64,000 nt of DNA. It comes from Flavobacterium sp. CFS9 (GTDB taxonomy: Bacteria; Bacteroidota; Bacteroidia; Flavobacteriales; Flavobacteriaceae). The translations under genes were made by a program, and so were the position numbers. The stretch is taken from positions 1,736,001 to 1,800,000 of the forward strand of contig NZ_AP031573.1 in assembly GCF_041154745.1 (NCBI RefSeq), given 5' to 3'. Shown piece after piece: positions 52,489 through 60,239 of this stretch; the stretch's first letter is position 1, and each line of letters starts with the position of its first letter. The notes under the pieces are model-generated. The model saw nothing but the letters and a program-made list of their open reading frames with translations, did no database searches and was not told the origin of the DNA.

Positions 52489-52509
52489 GTTTTTAAACCC
52501 CGAAGGGGT
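52119..52509. repeat. REP-like hairpin array with a 50-bp tandem repeat
   Basis: This fills most of the 483-base stretch 52093-52575. Hairpins are GCTCC-TCC-GGAGC (52169-52181), GCTCC-TTT-GGAGC (52219-52231), GTCCC-AAC-GGGAC (52445-52457) and ACCCC-GAA-GGGGT (52497-52509). TCCCAACG starts at 52345, 52395 and 52446, giving a 50/51-base tandem repeat in which the first two copies have decayed stems. ACGACATATTTATAG or ATATATAGCGAT-like AT blocks accompany each. No ORF is present. Confidence 0.82.
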
Positions 52510-52581
52510 AATATATTAAAAAAAGGTAATTTACCCTTTGATACATTCTGAACCAATATCAGATAATTACAATTTTTGCCC

Positions 52582-53523
52582 ATGAAATTAAAGCTGGTTT
52601 ATATCGTGTTTCTCGGAAGCTTTTTAGGGTGTCTTGCTCAAAATGATGCATCGCACAACCCCTATTTTAAATCCTATAACGATAAAATTACCGGCAGCGT
52701 TTATTATATAGACACTTCAAATAGTTTTCAGATTGCTTCAGGCCCACAGGATTCACAAACATTTCTTAATCTTACTCCAAATAGAAGAGAACAGATTGGT
52801 TTTAATCTGAATTATAAAATCATTGATGTTTCTGTTGGTTTCGCTCCAAAATTTCTGAGCCAAAATAAAGGCGATTCTCATTCCAAGCATTTTAATTTCA
52901 ATACCCGTTTTTACTATAAAAAATGGATGCAGTCCTTTACTTTTATCAATCAGAAAGGGTTTTATATCAGCGATGATAATATAGTGGCACAATTGCCCGA
53001 TATGCGCACCACAAAAATTGGCGGATCGACGGCTTATGTTTTCAATCCTAAGTTTTCTTTTAAATCATTGGTAAGCCAAAACGAATGGCAGACCAAAAGC
53101 TCCGGAAGTTTTATTCCGACTTTTTCTTTTTATTATACCAATCTCAATCTAAACAATACACCGGATTCTTCAAACGCCGATATCTATGTTTTTTCGATAG
53201 CACCCTCCTATTTTTATAATTTTGTAATTAGTCAACGCGTTTTAATTGGTGCCGGAATTGCTTTAGGGGTTGGAATTAATGATATTGACGGCGATTCATC
53301 TGCGCTGTATCAAGCCGATTTTAATTTAAAACTGGCCTACAATAATGACCGTTTCTTTGCTTTTGCAAGCATCAATACAGTAAGTTTTGCACAGGACGAT
53401 AAAGTCAATCCGCGATTGAATGATAATGTTGCCACTTTAAAACTTTCTGCCGGTTACCGATTTGATCCACCCAAAAAAATAAAAGAAGTTTACGATAAAG
53501 TAAATCAGAAAATAGGTTTGTAA
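52582..53523 (+). CDS. Outer membrane beta-barrel protein (DUF6268-like)
   Basis: A 313-residue exported protein. The signal peptide is MKLKLVYIVFLGSFLGCLAQ, starting at ATG 52582 rather than the TTG at 52576. The mature part is a series of alternating amphipathic strands (FNTRFYYKKWMQSFTFINQKGFYI, FNLKLAYNNDRFFAFASINTVSF) ending LKLSAGYRFDPPKK. This suits an outer membrane barrel of about 12-14 strands. DUF6268 is a name from memory for such proteins. Cargo unknown. Confidence 0.72.
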   Translation: MKLKLVYIVFLGSFLGCLAQNDASHNPYFKSYNDKITGSVYYIDTSNSFQIASGPQDSQTFLNLTPNRREQIGFNLNYKIIDVSVGFAPKFLSQNKGDSHSKHFNFNTRFYYKKWMQSFTFINQKGFYISDDNIVAQLPDMRTTKIGGSTAYVFNPKFSFKSLVSQNEWQTKSSGSFIPTFSFYYTNLNLNNTPDSSNADIYVFSIAPSYFYNFVISQRVLIGAGIALGVGINDIDGDSSALYQADFNLKLAYNNDRFFAFASINTVSFAQDDKVNPRLNDNVATLKLSAGYRFDPPKKIKEVYDKVNQKIGL

Positions 53524-53567
53524 TACTTAATCCAAAATCTTCATTCTAAAATCTAAAATAAAATAGT

Positions 53568-54464
53568 ATGGCAAATGTGAATAAAGAACAATTGAACCGC
53601 ATGCAGACCGGAAAAGGATTTATTGCTGCATTAGATCAAAGTGGCGGAAGTACACCAAAAGCATTAGCACAATACGGTGTACAGGAAAACAGTTATACAA
53701 CCGAAGAAGAAATGTACACCCTCGTACATGAAATGCGAACCCGAATTATTAAAAGTCCCGCCTTTAGCAGCGAATACATTCTGGGAGCTATTTTATTTGA
53801 AAATACCATGGACCGCAAAATTGACGGGCAATGGACTGCTGATTATTTGTGGGAGCATAAAAATATCGTTCCCTTTTTAAAAGTAGACAAAGGTCTTGCT
53901 GAACTCAAAAACGGGGTACAGCTCATGAAACCCATTTCAAATCTGGACGAATTGTTAACTCGTGCTGTAAAACGCAATATTTTTGGAACCAAAATGCGAT
54001 CTGTAATCAAAGAAGCCAATGCTACGGGAATTCGCGAAGCCGTTGAACAGCAATTTGCAGTAGGGCTTCAAATCTTTAACAAAGGGCTTGTCCCAATTAT
54101 TGAACCTGAGGTCGATATTTATAGTGCCGACAAAGAAAAATCAGAAGAAATTCTAAAAGCAGAAATCATCAAGCAGCTTAATTTACTGGACAAAGATGTA
54201 AAAGTGATGTTGAAACTTTCGATTCCAACCGTAAATGATTTTTACAAAGAATTAATGTCTGATCCTCATTTGGTACGTGTGGTAGCATTATCGGGAGGCT
54301 ATGCGCAGGAAGAGGCCAACCAAAAACTGGCCCTAAATCACGGATTGATTGCCAGCTTCTCGCGAGCACTTTCGGAAGGGCTAACGTTTGGTCAGTCTGA
54401 TGATGAATTTAGTTCAAAACTTCGAAAATCCATTGAGGGAATTTATGAGGCATCAATCCTCTAA
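53568..54464 (+). CDS. Class I fructose-bisphosphate aldolase
   Basis: A 298-residue Schiff-base aldolase of the bacterial class I type. It begins with [16 protein letters not shown], continues with [18 protein letters not shown] and EPEVDIYS, and has the catalytic lysine region VMLKLSIPT. It splits fructose 1,6-bisphosphate into two triose phosphates in glycolysis, or reverses this in gluconeogenesis. Full length. A hairpin terminator follows 15 bases after the stop codon. Confidence 0.93.
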   Translation: MANVNKEQLNRMQTGKGFIAALDQSGGSTPKALAQYGVQENSYTTEEEMYTLVHEMRTRIIKSPAFSSEYILGAILFENTMDRKIDGQWTADYLWEHKNIVPFLKVDKGLAELKNGVQLMKPISNLDELLTRAVKRNIFGTKMRSVIKEANATGIREAVEQQFAVGLQIFNKGLVPIIEPEVDIYSADKEKSEEILKAEIIKQLNLLDKDVKVMLKLSIPTVNDFYKELMSDPHLVRVVALSGGYAQEEANQKLALNHGLIASFSRALSEGLTFGQSDDEFSSKLRKSIEGIYEASIL

Positions 54465-54478
54465 AATAAAAATAAAAA

Positions 54479-54522
54479 AATCCCCGAAAAAGATTAGATC
54501 TCTTATCGGGGATTATTGTTTT
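54479..54522. terminator. Bidirectional terminator after the aldolase gene
   Basis: AATCCCCGA pairs with TCGGGGATT around an 18-base centre, followed by ATTGTTTT. It sits between the aldolase gene (plus) and the next gene (minus). Confidence 0.8.
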
Positions 54523-54537
54523 ATAGTGAACTTTAGA

Positions 54538-56340
54538 TTATTTACTCAATTCTTCTGCCAAATCCAACGTTTGCAAAATGATATTTTTATCTGATTTTGC
54601 AGCGTTTAATTTCAACTCAAATTTCAATTTGTTATCAATCAATTTTTTAGGAGACTGCATGACAATATCACTAAACTGCTCTGACAATCGTTTCAATTTT
54701 TCTGAATCTTTGCCTTTTACTTTCCCTGAATTCTCATAAGCAAATGATGCTCTTGCAAAATTTAACTTTCCGGAGATGTAATTTTTCTTTAATTCTTTTT
54801 TTGCTTCCTTAACAAAAAGTCCTTTTCCATCATTAAAATAATCTAAAGTATTGGCTATCAAAACTACATCTTTGTCTTTTTTGATAAAAACAGTCCCATA
54901 GTCTTCCGTTCCAAAAATTTGATAAAAATCTCCCTTTTGTTCCAGAAATTTTTTGCGAACGCCCAATTGGATTAGCTTATCACCAAAAGTAGGATGTGTC
55001 GAAGTAAATACCATAGAGAATAACGGAATGTTCTTTTTCACTTTTTCCTCTGTTATCTTTTCTTCGTAATTTTCATCATATCCATATACTTTCTTAGTTA
55101 CCTCAACTTCATTTACATGGTACAGAAACATACTTAAATCCCCATCAAAAAGTGTCGCTGTAGCTTCTTCATCCACTATCGTCGAAATTAAATCTGTAAT
55201 AACCGTCAAATCTTCTTTTACTAAATACTGACTTTGAAATAAATCTGCCACTAAGGTTGGAAATTTTTCAAGTGCCGCTTTCGTATTGATGTGATAAGAC
55301 ATATACCCTAATGGTTTTTCATCTGGAAAATAGTTGAAAATATTTTTGTTGATCTTTCTGTCCGCCATTTTCGCTACAATCTGCGCCATTGGCTCAGCAT
55401 ACTCAACAACTTCCTCAATACGGGCGTTATCATTCTCAAAATAAAAATCCAGGTTAATTCCTTTTACCATATTGGCAGCATTATTCTGCATGGGTAAAAA
55501 CTTATTGTAACTGACGAACTTTGACAAAAGACTATAAGCCGAATTTAAACTGGTCATCGCCGAACTGTAATTCAGCCAGGACGAAATATCGGCTGCCGCA
55601 TTTATTTTCTCTGAAACAGGTGCGGTGAATCCATTTTCAAACAATGATTTGATAAAAAGGCTCTGCTGTTCTGCTTGCAAAAGATTAAAATCAGCCGCTT
55701 CCTTCTCATATACAGCATTAGAAACGGCCATAGCTTCTGCTGTTTCTTCTGCAACAGCTGCTGCTTCCTGTGCAGGTTCTTCTGTTGTTTCTGTTGAAGT
55801 TTCCTGATAAGGTTCGTCTATCGCAATAGAATCCTGTGTTCTGTTCTCCCAATCGTACGGTTTTGGTTTGTAATTTTTAGTCAATTCAACCAACACCAGA
55901 TAATTATCATTCCAAACAAATGAAGTCTTTTGATTTTTTGGTGTAAAAACAGCATATTTGCCATAATCCTGAATTACGGGAACCTCAACTGAATCTGTGT
56001 TTTTATTCTTTGTATGCTCTTCAATCAAGAACTGCTTCACCGCTTCCCTGTTTTTAATCGGAAGCGTTACCTGATAGTACGGAATACTGTCGGTGAAGTT
56101 GCCATGAACGGTTATCTTTTGATCCAATTTAAAAAGAGCTGCATATTTCTTAAGATCGAGACTCGCTTTCCCTTCTTTGTACTTATTAATTAGCGGATGA
56201 TTTAATATTTGATCAACGCTTACTTTTTTCGAAAGCTGATCTCCGTTAAACTGTACAAAATAATCGTAGGATTTTGAATTGACCTGTCCAAAAGTCAAAT
56301 GTGTGGCTAATATTAAAAATAAAATGTAAAATTGCTTCAT
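54538..56340 (-). CDS. Large exported protein of unknown function
   Basis: A 600-residue protein with a signal peptide (MKQFYILFLILATHLTFGQ). Residues about 180-215 are a Glu/Ala/Thr-rich low-complexity linker (TSTETTEEPAQEAAAVAEE). The rest alternates strands and helices with no recognised motif. It starts 3 bases after the small lipoprotein gene, so the two form a pair and probably a complex in the periplasm or at the outer membrane. I cannot assign a role. Confidence 0.75.
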   Translation of the reverse strand: MKQFYILFLILATHLTFGQVNSKSYDYFVQFNGDQLSKKVSVDQILNHPLINKYKEGKASLDLKKYAALFKLDQKITVHGNFTDSIPYYQVTLPIKNREAVKQFLIEEHTKNKNTDSVEVPVIQDYGKYAVFTPKNQKTSFVWNDNYLVLVELTKNYKPKPYDWENRTQDSIAIDEPYQETSTETTEEPAQEAAAVAEETAEAMAVSNAVYEKEAADFNLLQAEQQSLFIKSLFENGFTAPVSEKINAAADISSWLNYSSAMTSLNSAYSLLSKFVSYNKFLPMQNNAANMVKGINLDFYFENDNARIEEVVEYAEPMAQIVAKMADRKINKNIFNYFPDEKPLGYMSYHINTKAALEKFPTLVADLFQSQYLVKEDLTVITDLISTIVDEEATATLFDGDLSMFLYHVNEVEVTKKVYGYDENYEEKITEEKVKKNIPLFSMVFTSTHPTFGDKLIQLGVRKKFLEQKGDFYQIFGTEDYGTVFIKKDKDVVLIANTLDYFNDGKGLFVKEAKKELKKNYISGKLNFARASFAYENSGKVKGKDSEKLKRLSEQFSDIVMQSPKKLIDNKLKFELKLNAAKSDKNIILQTLDLAEELSK

Positions 56341-56343
56341 AAA

Positions 56344-56976
56344 TCAAGGGGTTAATTGAATTCTATTGTTCATTAAGGCCGATTTTTTAAGTACGCTGTA
56401 CATACTCTGTTTTAAGAAAACGGTCTTTTTATTTGGTGAAATTCTGCTATTCGGATTTTCTACGGCCTTTACCTCTTTGTCAAAAGTATAAATCGCTGTA
56501 ATACTGGCTGCTTCCAAATCTTCCTTTTTCTTCGGATCTTTTACTACTTTTTCAGGAACCGGGTAAGAAGCGATCCTTTCAAAACTCCTGGCATTACTGC
56601 TAAAATGAATTTGATTACTCTGATTGTTGATCGTATTGACAACAGCATTGAGCGCTTTCAAATTGGCATAATTGAGTTTGATAATAAAAACATACTGATC
56701 AAAATCTGTTTTAGTGGTTACATTCGTAATACCGTCAATTTTTAAGGCTTTGACTTTAAAATCTTCCAGCTTTTTAGTGATTTCCTGTTCGTTTGGAATT
56801 TTAACCCCGTCAACCTCTTCCATCCACATGGCCGATTTTGTTTTAAACCATGATTTCGAAAAGTCAACCATCAGCGTGTACTCTCCGCTTTGGTCGTCGT
56901 GGTGTTTGATCCTTTCTGTTATTTCAAAACAGCTGGTTAGCAGTAAACAACAGCATAATGCGAGAAATTTCTTCAT
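56344..56976 (-). CDS. Small lipoprotein paired with the 600-residue exported protein
   Basis: A 210-residue lipoprotein (LLTSCFEITERI, lipid Cys16). The mature part holds a repeated beta-alpha pattern (YTLMVDFSKSWFKTKSAMWMEEVDG, QYVFIIKLNYANLKALNAVVN). No catalytic motif was found. First gene of a two-gene minus-strand operon, 3 bases before its partner. Close packing suggests that the two proteins work together. Confidence 0.75.
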   Translation of the reverse strand: MKKFLALCCCLLLTSCFEITERIKHHDDQSGEYTLMVDFSKSWFKTKSAMWMEEVDGVKIPNEQEITKKLEDFKVKALKIDGITNVTTKTDFDQYVFIIKLNYANLKALNAVVNTINNQSNQIHFSSNARSFERIASYPVPEKVVKDPKKKEDLEAASITAIYTFDKEVKAVENPNSRISPNKKTVFLKQSMYSVLKKSALMNNRIQLTP

Positions 56977-57216
56977 CAGACAAATTTAGATGGAATATTT
57001 TTAAAAACCTTATTTATACTGAACTCTTAGAAGTTAATTTAAGTACTATTAAAATATCACAGAAAAAATTTACGTTGTATTTATACTTTTTGCAATTTTC
57101 CTAACACCGATTTAAAGCATTTGAATTGTCGACATATCTAAGCTTTTACATTTTGTATATTTTATCTCCTTTACTTGCATGAACGAAATACACATAGAGC
57201 AAGAAGTATCTTGTCC

Positions 57217-57738
57217 TTAATAAACCAGTATCGTATACCCTGAAAAATTAATTTGCTTTCCTCCAAAATCTTCCTCCACCTCACCTATTAAACCACATGG
57301 AATATTCCCCTGAGAATAAATCTCTAAAAGGTATTGGAAAAATATTGGGATCTTTTTGTTTATCGAAAAGTAATGATTTTCCATTGCTGCTCCAAGAATG
57401 TTCCATAATACATCATCAACGATAATCTTACCTAATTCATTCTTTTCTGCAAATTCTTTTGCAATATATTCTACATGTTTCAAATTGCTTTTCTTTATTT
57501 CCGCAATTTTATTCCAATCCTGATAATTATTCCGATTATTCTTGTCCAGAAAAACCGTTAACCTGTTTCTTGCTTCCATTGTTAAATCTTCCCAATTCTG
57601 AGAAGACATATTACTTTCCATTTCATCAAATGATTGTAAGAACTTGATTTCTATTGGAAAATCTGAAATATGGAATTCCTTTCCACAGTTAGAAAACCAT
57701 TCAATATTATTTATTTTTTCTAAAAATATATTGCTCAT
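57217..57738 (-). CDS. Orphan cytosolic protein, possible immunity-type
   Basis: A 173-residue acidic protein with no signal peptide or membrane segment. It is rich in asparagine, aromatic residues and glutamate (ENHYFSINKKIPIFFQYLLEIYSQG, CGLIGEVEEDFGGKQINFSGYTILVY). The sequence resembles no family I can name, but its size, acidity, low GC and isolation in AT-rich DNA resemble lone immunity genes of polymorphic toxin systems. No toxin gene is adjacent. The flanks 56977-57216 and 57739-58018 hold no other gene. Confidence 0.6.
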   Translation of the reverse strand: MSNIFLEKINNIEWFSNCGKEFHISDFPIEIKFLQSFDEMESNMSSQNWEDLTMEARNRLTVFLDKNNRNNYQDWNKIAEIKKSNLKHVEYIAKEFAEKNELGKIIVDDVLWNILGAAMENHYFSINKKIPIFFQYLLEIYSQGNIPCGLIGEVEEDFGGKQINFSGYTILVY

Positions 57739-57949
57739 ATCTTTATACTAATTATTCACAAAAATAAGTTTTGCATCTAATTTTTCAAATCTACTTCAAA
57801 AAATAGGCAAACACTCAAAATTTTAGATAATATTAACGGATTCACAGGAGTGCTAAACACCTTATTCTGTTCCTTTTTCTTTAACTTTGTGGCACTTATT
57901 AAAAAGTAACACAATCTTCAAAAAAACAAAAAACAATACACTTTAGAAA

Positions 57950-58018
57950 TAGGATTCTCCATCAGATTTCGAAGAAATCGGCTGCAATCTAAAATCTAAA
58001 TCTAAAATCTAAATTTTT
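57950..58018. repeat. AAAATCTAAAATCTAAAT word tract before hemB
   Basis: Tandem TCTAAAATCTAAA words run up to 2 bases before the hemB start codon, with a small hairpin (AGATTTC-GAA-GAAATC) just upstream. A similar tract precedes the aldolase gene at 53530-53560. Confidence 0.55.
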
Positions 58019-59011
58019 ATGTTCCCATTACAAAGAAACCGCCGTTTAAGAACCAATGAGTCCATTCGTTCTTTAGTTCGTGAAACCAGTTTGAGTCCAC
58101 AGGATTTTATGCTTCCTATGTTTGTTACTGAAGGAAAAGATGTAAAAGTGGCCATACCGTCTATGCCGGGAATTTACCGTCATTCTTTGGACAATACGAT
58201 TAAAGAAGTAAAAGAAGCCTGGGATTTAGGCATTAAAGCGGTGAACATCTACGTAAAAATCAGTGATCACTTAAAAGACAACAAAGGTGTCGAAGCCTGG
58301 AATAAAGACGGTTTGATGCAGCAAACCATCCGCGCAATAAAAGATGCTGTTCCTGAAATGATTGTAATGCCTGATGTGGCTCTCGATCCTTATTCAATTT
58401 ATGGTCATGACGGAATTATAGAAAACGGACAGCTTTTGAATGATCCTACGGTTGATGCTTTAACCCGAATGAGTTTAAGTCACGCCGAAGCCGGAGCTGA
58501 TTTTGTCGCGCCAAGTGATATGATGGACGGAAGGGTTTTAGCGATTAGAAAAGCATTAGAAGAAAACGGACATCACAATGTGGGAATCATGAGTTACAGC
58601 GCCAAATATGCTTCTGCATTTTACGGACCATTTCGTGACGCTTTAGATTCTGCTCCTGTAGATTCTCAAAATATCCCAAAAGATAAGAAAACATATCAGA
58701 TGGATTATGCCAACCGAATTGAAGGAATTCGTGAAGCTTTATTAGATGTTGAAGAGGGTGCAGATATCGTTATGGTAAAACCGGGAATCGCCTATTTAGA
58801 TATTGTTCGTGAGATAAAAAACACCGTTCAGGTACCCGTTGCCGTATACCAAGTATCTGGTGAGTACGCTATGGTAAAGGCCGCAGCTGAAAAAGGATGG
58901 TTAGATCATGACAAAATTATGTTAGAGCAACTTTATTGCATTAAGCGTGCAGGTGCCAATATTATCACGACTTATTTTGCAAAAGAAGCAGCAGTACTAC
59001 TAAACCAATAA
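58019..59011 (+). CDS. hemB: Delta-aminolevulinic acid dehydratase (porphobilinogen synthase), zinc-independent type
   Basis: A 330-residue enzyme that condenses two 5-aminolevulinates to porphobilinogen. The lysine pair of the active site lies in SYSAKYAS and MVKPGIAYLD. The metal site that is cysteine-rich in zinc enzymes (DxCxC...GHC) reads DVALDPYSIYGHDG here, with Ala/Asp replacing cysteines. That is the magnesium-type site. The cytochrome gene follows after one base, so they share a transcript. It completes the heme genes of the window apart from hemL. Confidence 0.95.
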   Translation: MFPLQRNRRLRTNESIRSLVRETSLSPQDFMLPMFVTEGKDVKVAIPSMPGIYRHSLDNTIKEVKEAWDLGIKAVNIYVKISDHLKDNKGVEAWNKDGLMQQTIRAIKDAVPEMIVMPDVALDPYSIYGHDGIIENGQLLNDPTVDALTRMSLSHAEAGADFVAPSDMMDGRVLAIRKALEENGHHNVGIMSYSAKYASAFYGPFRDALDSAPVDSQNIPKDKKTYQMDYANRIEGIREALLDVEEGADIVMVKPGIAYLDIVREIKNTVQVPVAVYQVSGEYAMVKAAAEKGWLDHDKIMLEQLYCIKRAGANIITTYFAKEAAVLLNQ

Positions 59012-59012
59012 C

Positions 59013-59414
59013 ATGAAAAAAATACTATTCTTATCAGCCGTTTTAGCGTTTGCATCCTGTAAAAAAGAAACTGCAGAAACACCAGTTGAAACTACAACAG
59101 AAGCCTATTCAGAAGGAGAAACAGCCAAAGCCAAAACTCCGGAAGAATTTGGAAAACAAATTTTTGAAGGACAGGGAAATTGTTTCTCCTGTCATCAGCC
59201 GGACAAAAAAGTAATTGGTCCAAGCATTCAGGAAATAGCCAAAATATATAAAGACAAAAATGGAGACATTATTACTTTTCTGAAAGGAAATGCTGATCCA
59301 ATTGTTGATCCGAGTCAGTTTGCTGTTATGAAGACTAATTTTCCGGTAACACAGGCTATGTCGGATGAAGAGCTAAAAGCAATTGAAACCTATATTTACA
59401 GCCATTTAAAGTAA
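59013..59414 (+). CDS. Lipid-anchored c-type cytochrome
   Basis: A 133-residue lipoprotein (lipid Cys16 in AFASCKKE). After a Thr/Glu-rich linker comes one cytochrome c domain with the heme attachment motif CFSCH (Cys57, Cys60, His61) and the VIGPS loop. The axial methionine is probably in FPVTQAM or FAVMKTNF. It carries electrons at the periplasmic membrane face. It is one base after hemB, so heme supply and a heme protein are made from the same transcript. Confidence 0.9.
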   Translation: MKKILFLSAVLAFASCKKETAETPVETTTEAYSEGETAKAKTPEEFGKQIFEGQGNCFSCHQPDKKVIGPSIQEIAKIYKDKNGDIITFLKGNADPIVDPSQFAVMKTNFPVTQAMSDEELKAIETYIYSHLK

Positions 59415-59488
59415 AAATATCGTTTCCTGCTGACATACTGTTGTCATTGCGTCATTTTACCTTTACGGCTTAACAAAAAACAGCTAAG

Positions 59489-59935
59489 ATGGAACAAAAA
59501 CTCAATGTTATTGGTATCTCAATAAGAACGACTAACGAAAATGGCCAATCGGGAACAGATATTCCGGCACTTTGGAATCGATTTATGTCAGAAGGAATTC
59601 TTCAAAAAATTCCCAATAAAACAAGTAATGCGATCTATTGTGTCTATACGGACTATGAAAAGGATTATACGCGTCCTTATACCACGATACTGGGCTGTGT
59701 AGTAGAAAATCTAAATGATATTCCGGAAGGAATGGTTGCCAAAACAATCTCCGGAGTTCATTACCAAAAATTTACAGCCAAAGGCAATCTGGCCGATGGC
59801 ATTGTGATTAAGGAATGGATGAAAATTTGGAACTCAGATTTAGACAGACTTTATACCGAAGATTTTGAAATTTACGGAGAACAGGCTCAAAATCCTGAAG
59901 ATGCGATAGTAGATATATTTATTGCGATCTCATAA
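59489..59935 (+). CDS. GyrI-like small-molecule binding protein
   Basis: A 148-residue stand-alone effector-binding domain of the GyrI/AraC type. The pattern VIGISIRTTN, then ALWNRFMSEGI, IYCVYTDYEKDYTRPYTTILGC, GMVAKTISGVHYQKFTAKG and a C-terminal DLDRLYTEDFEIYGE follows the family. Such domains bind hydrophobic or cationic ligands, and some act as anti-repressors or gyrase inhibitors. No DNA-binding domain is present. A terminator follows. Confidence 0.83.
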   Translation: MEQKLNVIGISIRTTNENGQSGTDIPALWNRFMSEGILQKIPNKTSNAIYCVYTDYEKDYTRPYTTILGCVVENLNDIPEGMVAKTISGVHYQKFTAKGNLADGIVIKEWMKIWNSDLDRLYTEDFEIYGEQAQNPEDAIVDIFIAIS

Positions 59936-59950
59936 AACATAAAAATGCAG

Positions 59951-59982
59951 AAAGGGCTATCTTAAAAAGATAGCCCTTTTTT
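59951..59982 (+). terminator. Terminator after the GyrI-like gene
   Basis: AAAGGGCTATCTT pairs with AGATAGCCCTTT across an AAAA loop and is followed by TTTTATTT. Confidence 0.87.
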
Positions 59983-60120
59983 ATTTAACTCTTTTAATGT
60001 ACCGAAACACTTATAAAATAGGGTACATTTCATACAACAGAGGATATTTCTTAAATCCAAAGTTCAGAAAGCTTATTAACATTAAAAAAAACTGTATCAT
60101 GTTTAAGATTTGATGAGAAT

Positions 60121-60150
60121 ACAAATAATTTCTACTTTCTAATTATTTGT
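60121..60150. promoter_or_regulatory. Inverted repeat upstream of the toxin gene
   Basis: ACAAATAATT (60121-60130) and AATTATTTGT (60141-60150) are perfect 10-base arms around a 10-base centre, about 90 bases before the toxin start. A near -7 box (TATATTTA, 60165-60172) follows. The gap 59936-60239 holds no ORF. Confidence 0.45.
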
Positions 60151-60239
60151 AGGTTTATTTTTACTATATTTAATTCTTCGCAAAAACAAACTTATCAAGC
60201 TATATACCCCGGTTTACTAACTATTAAAAGCCAATAATC

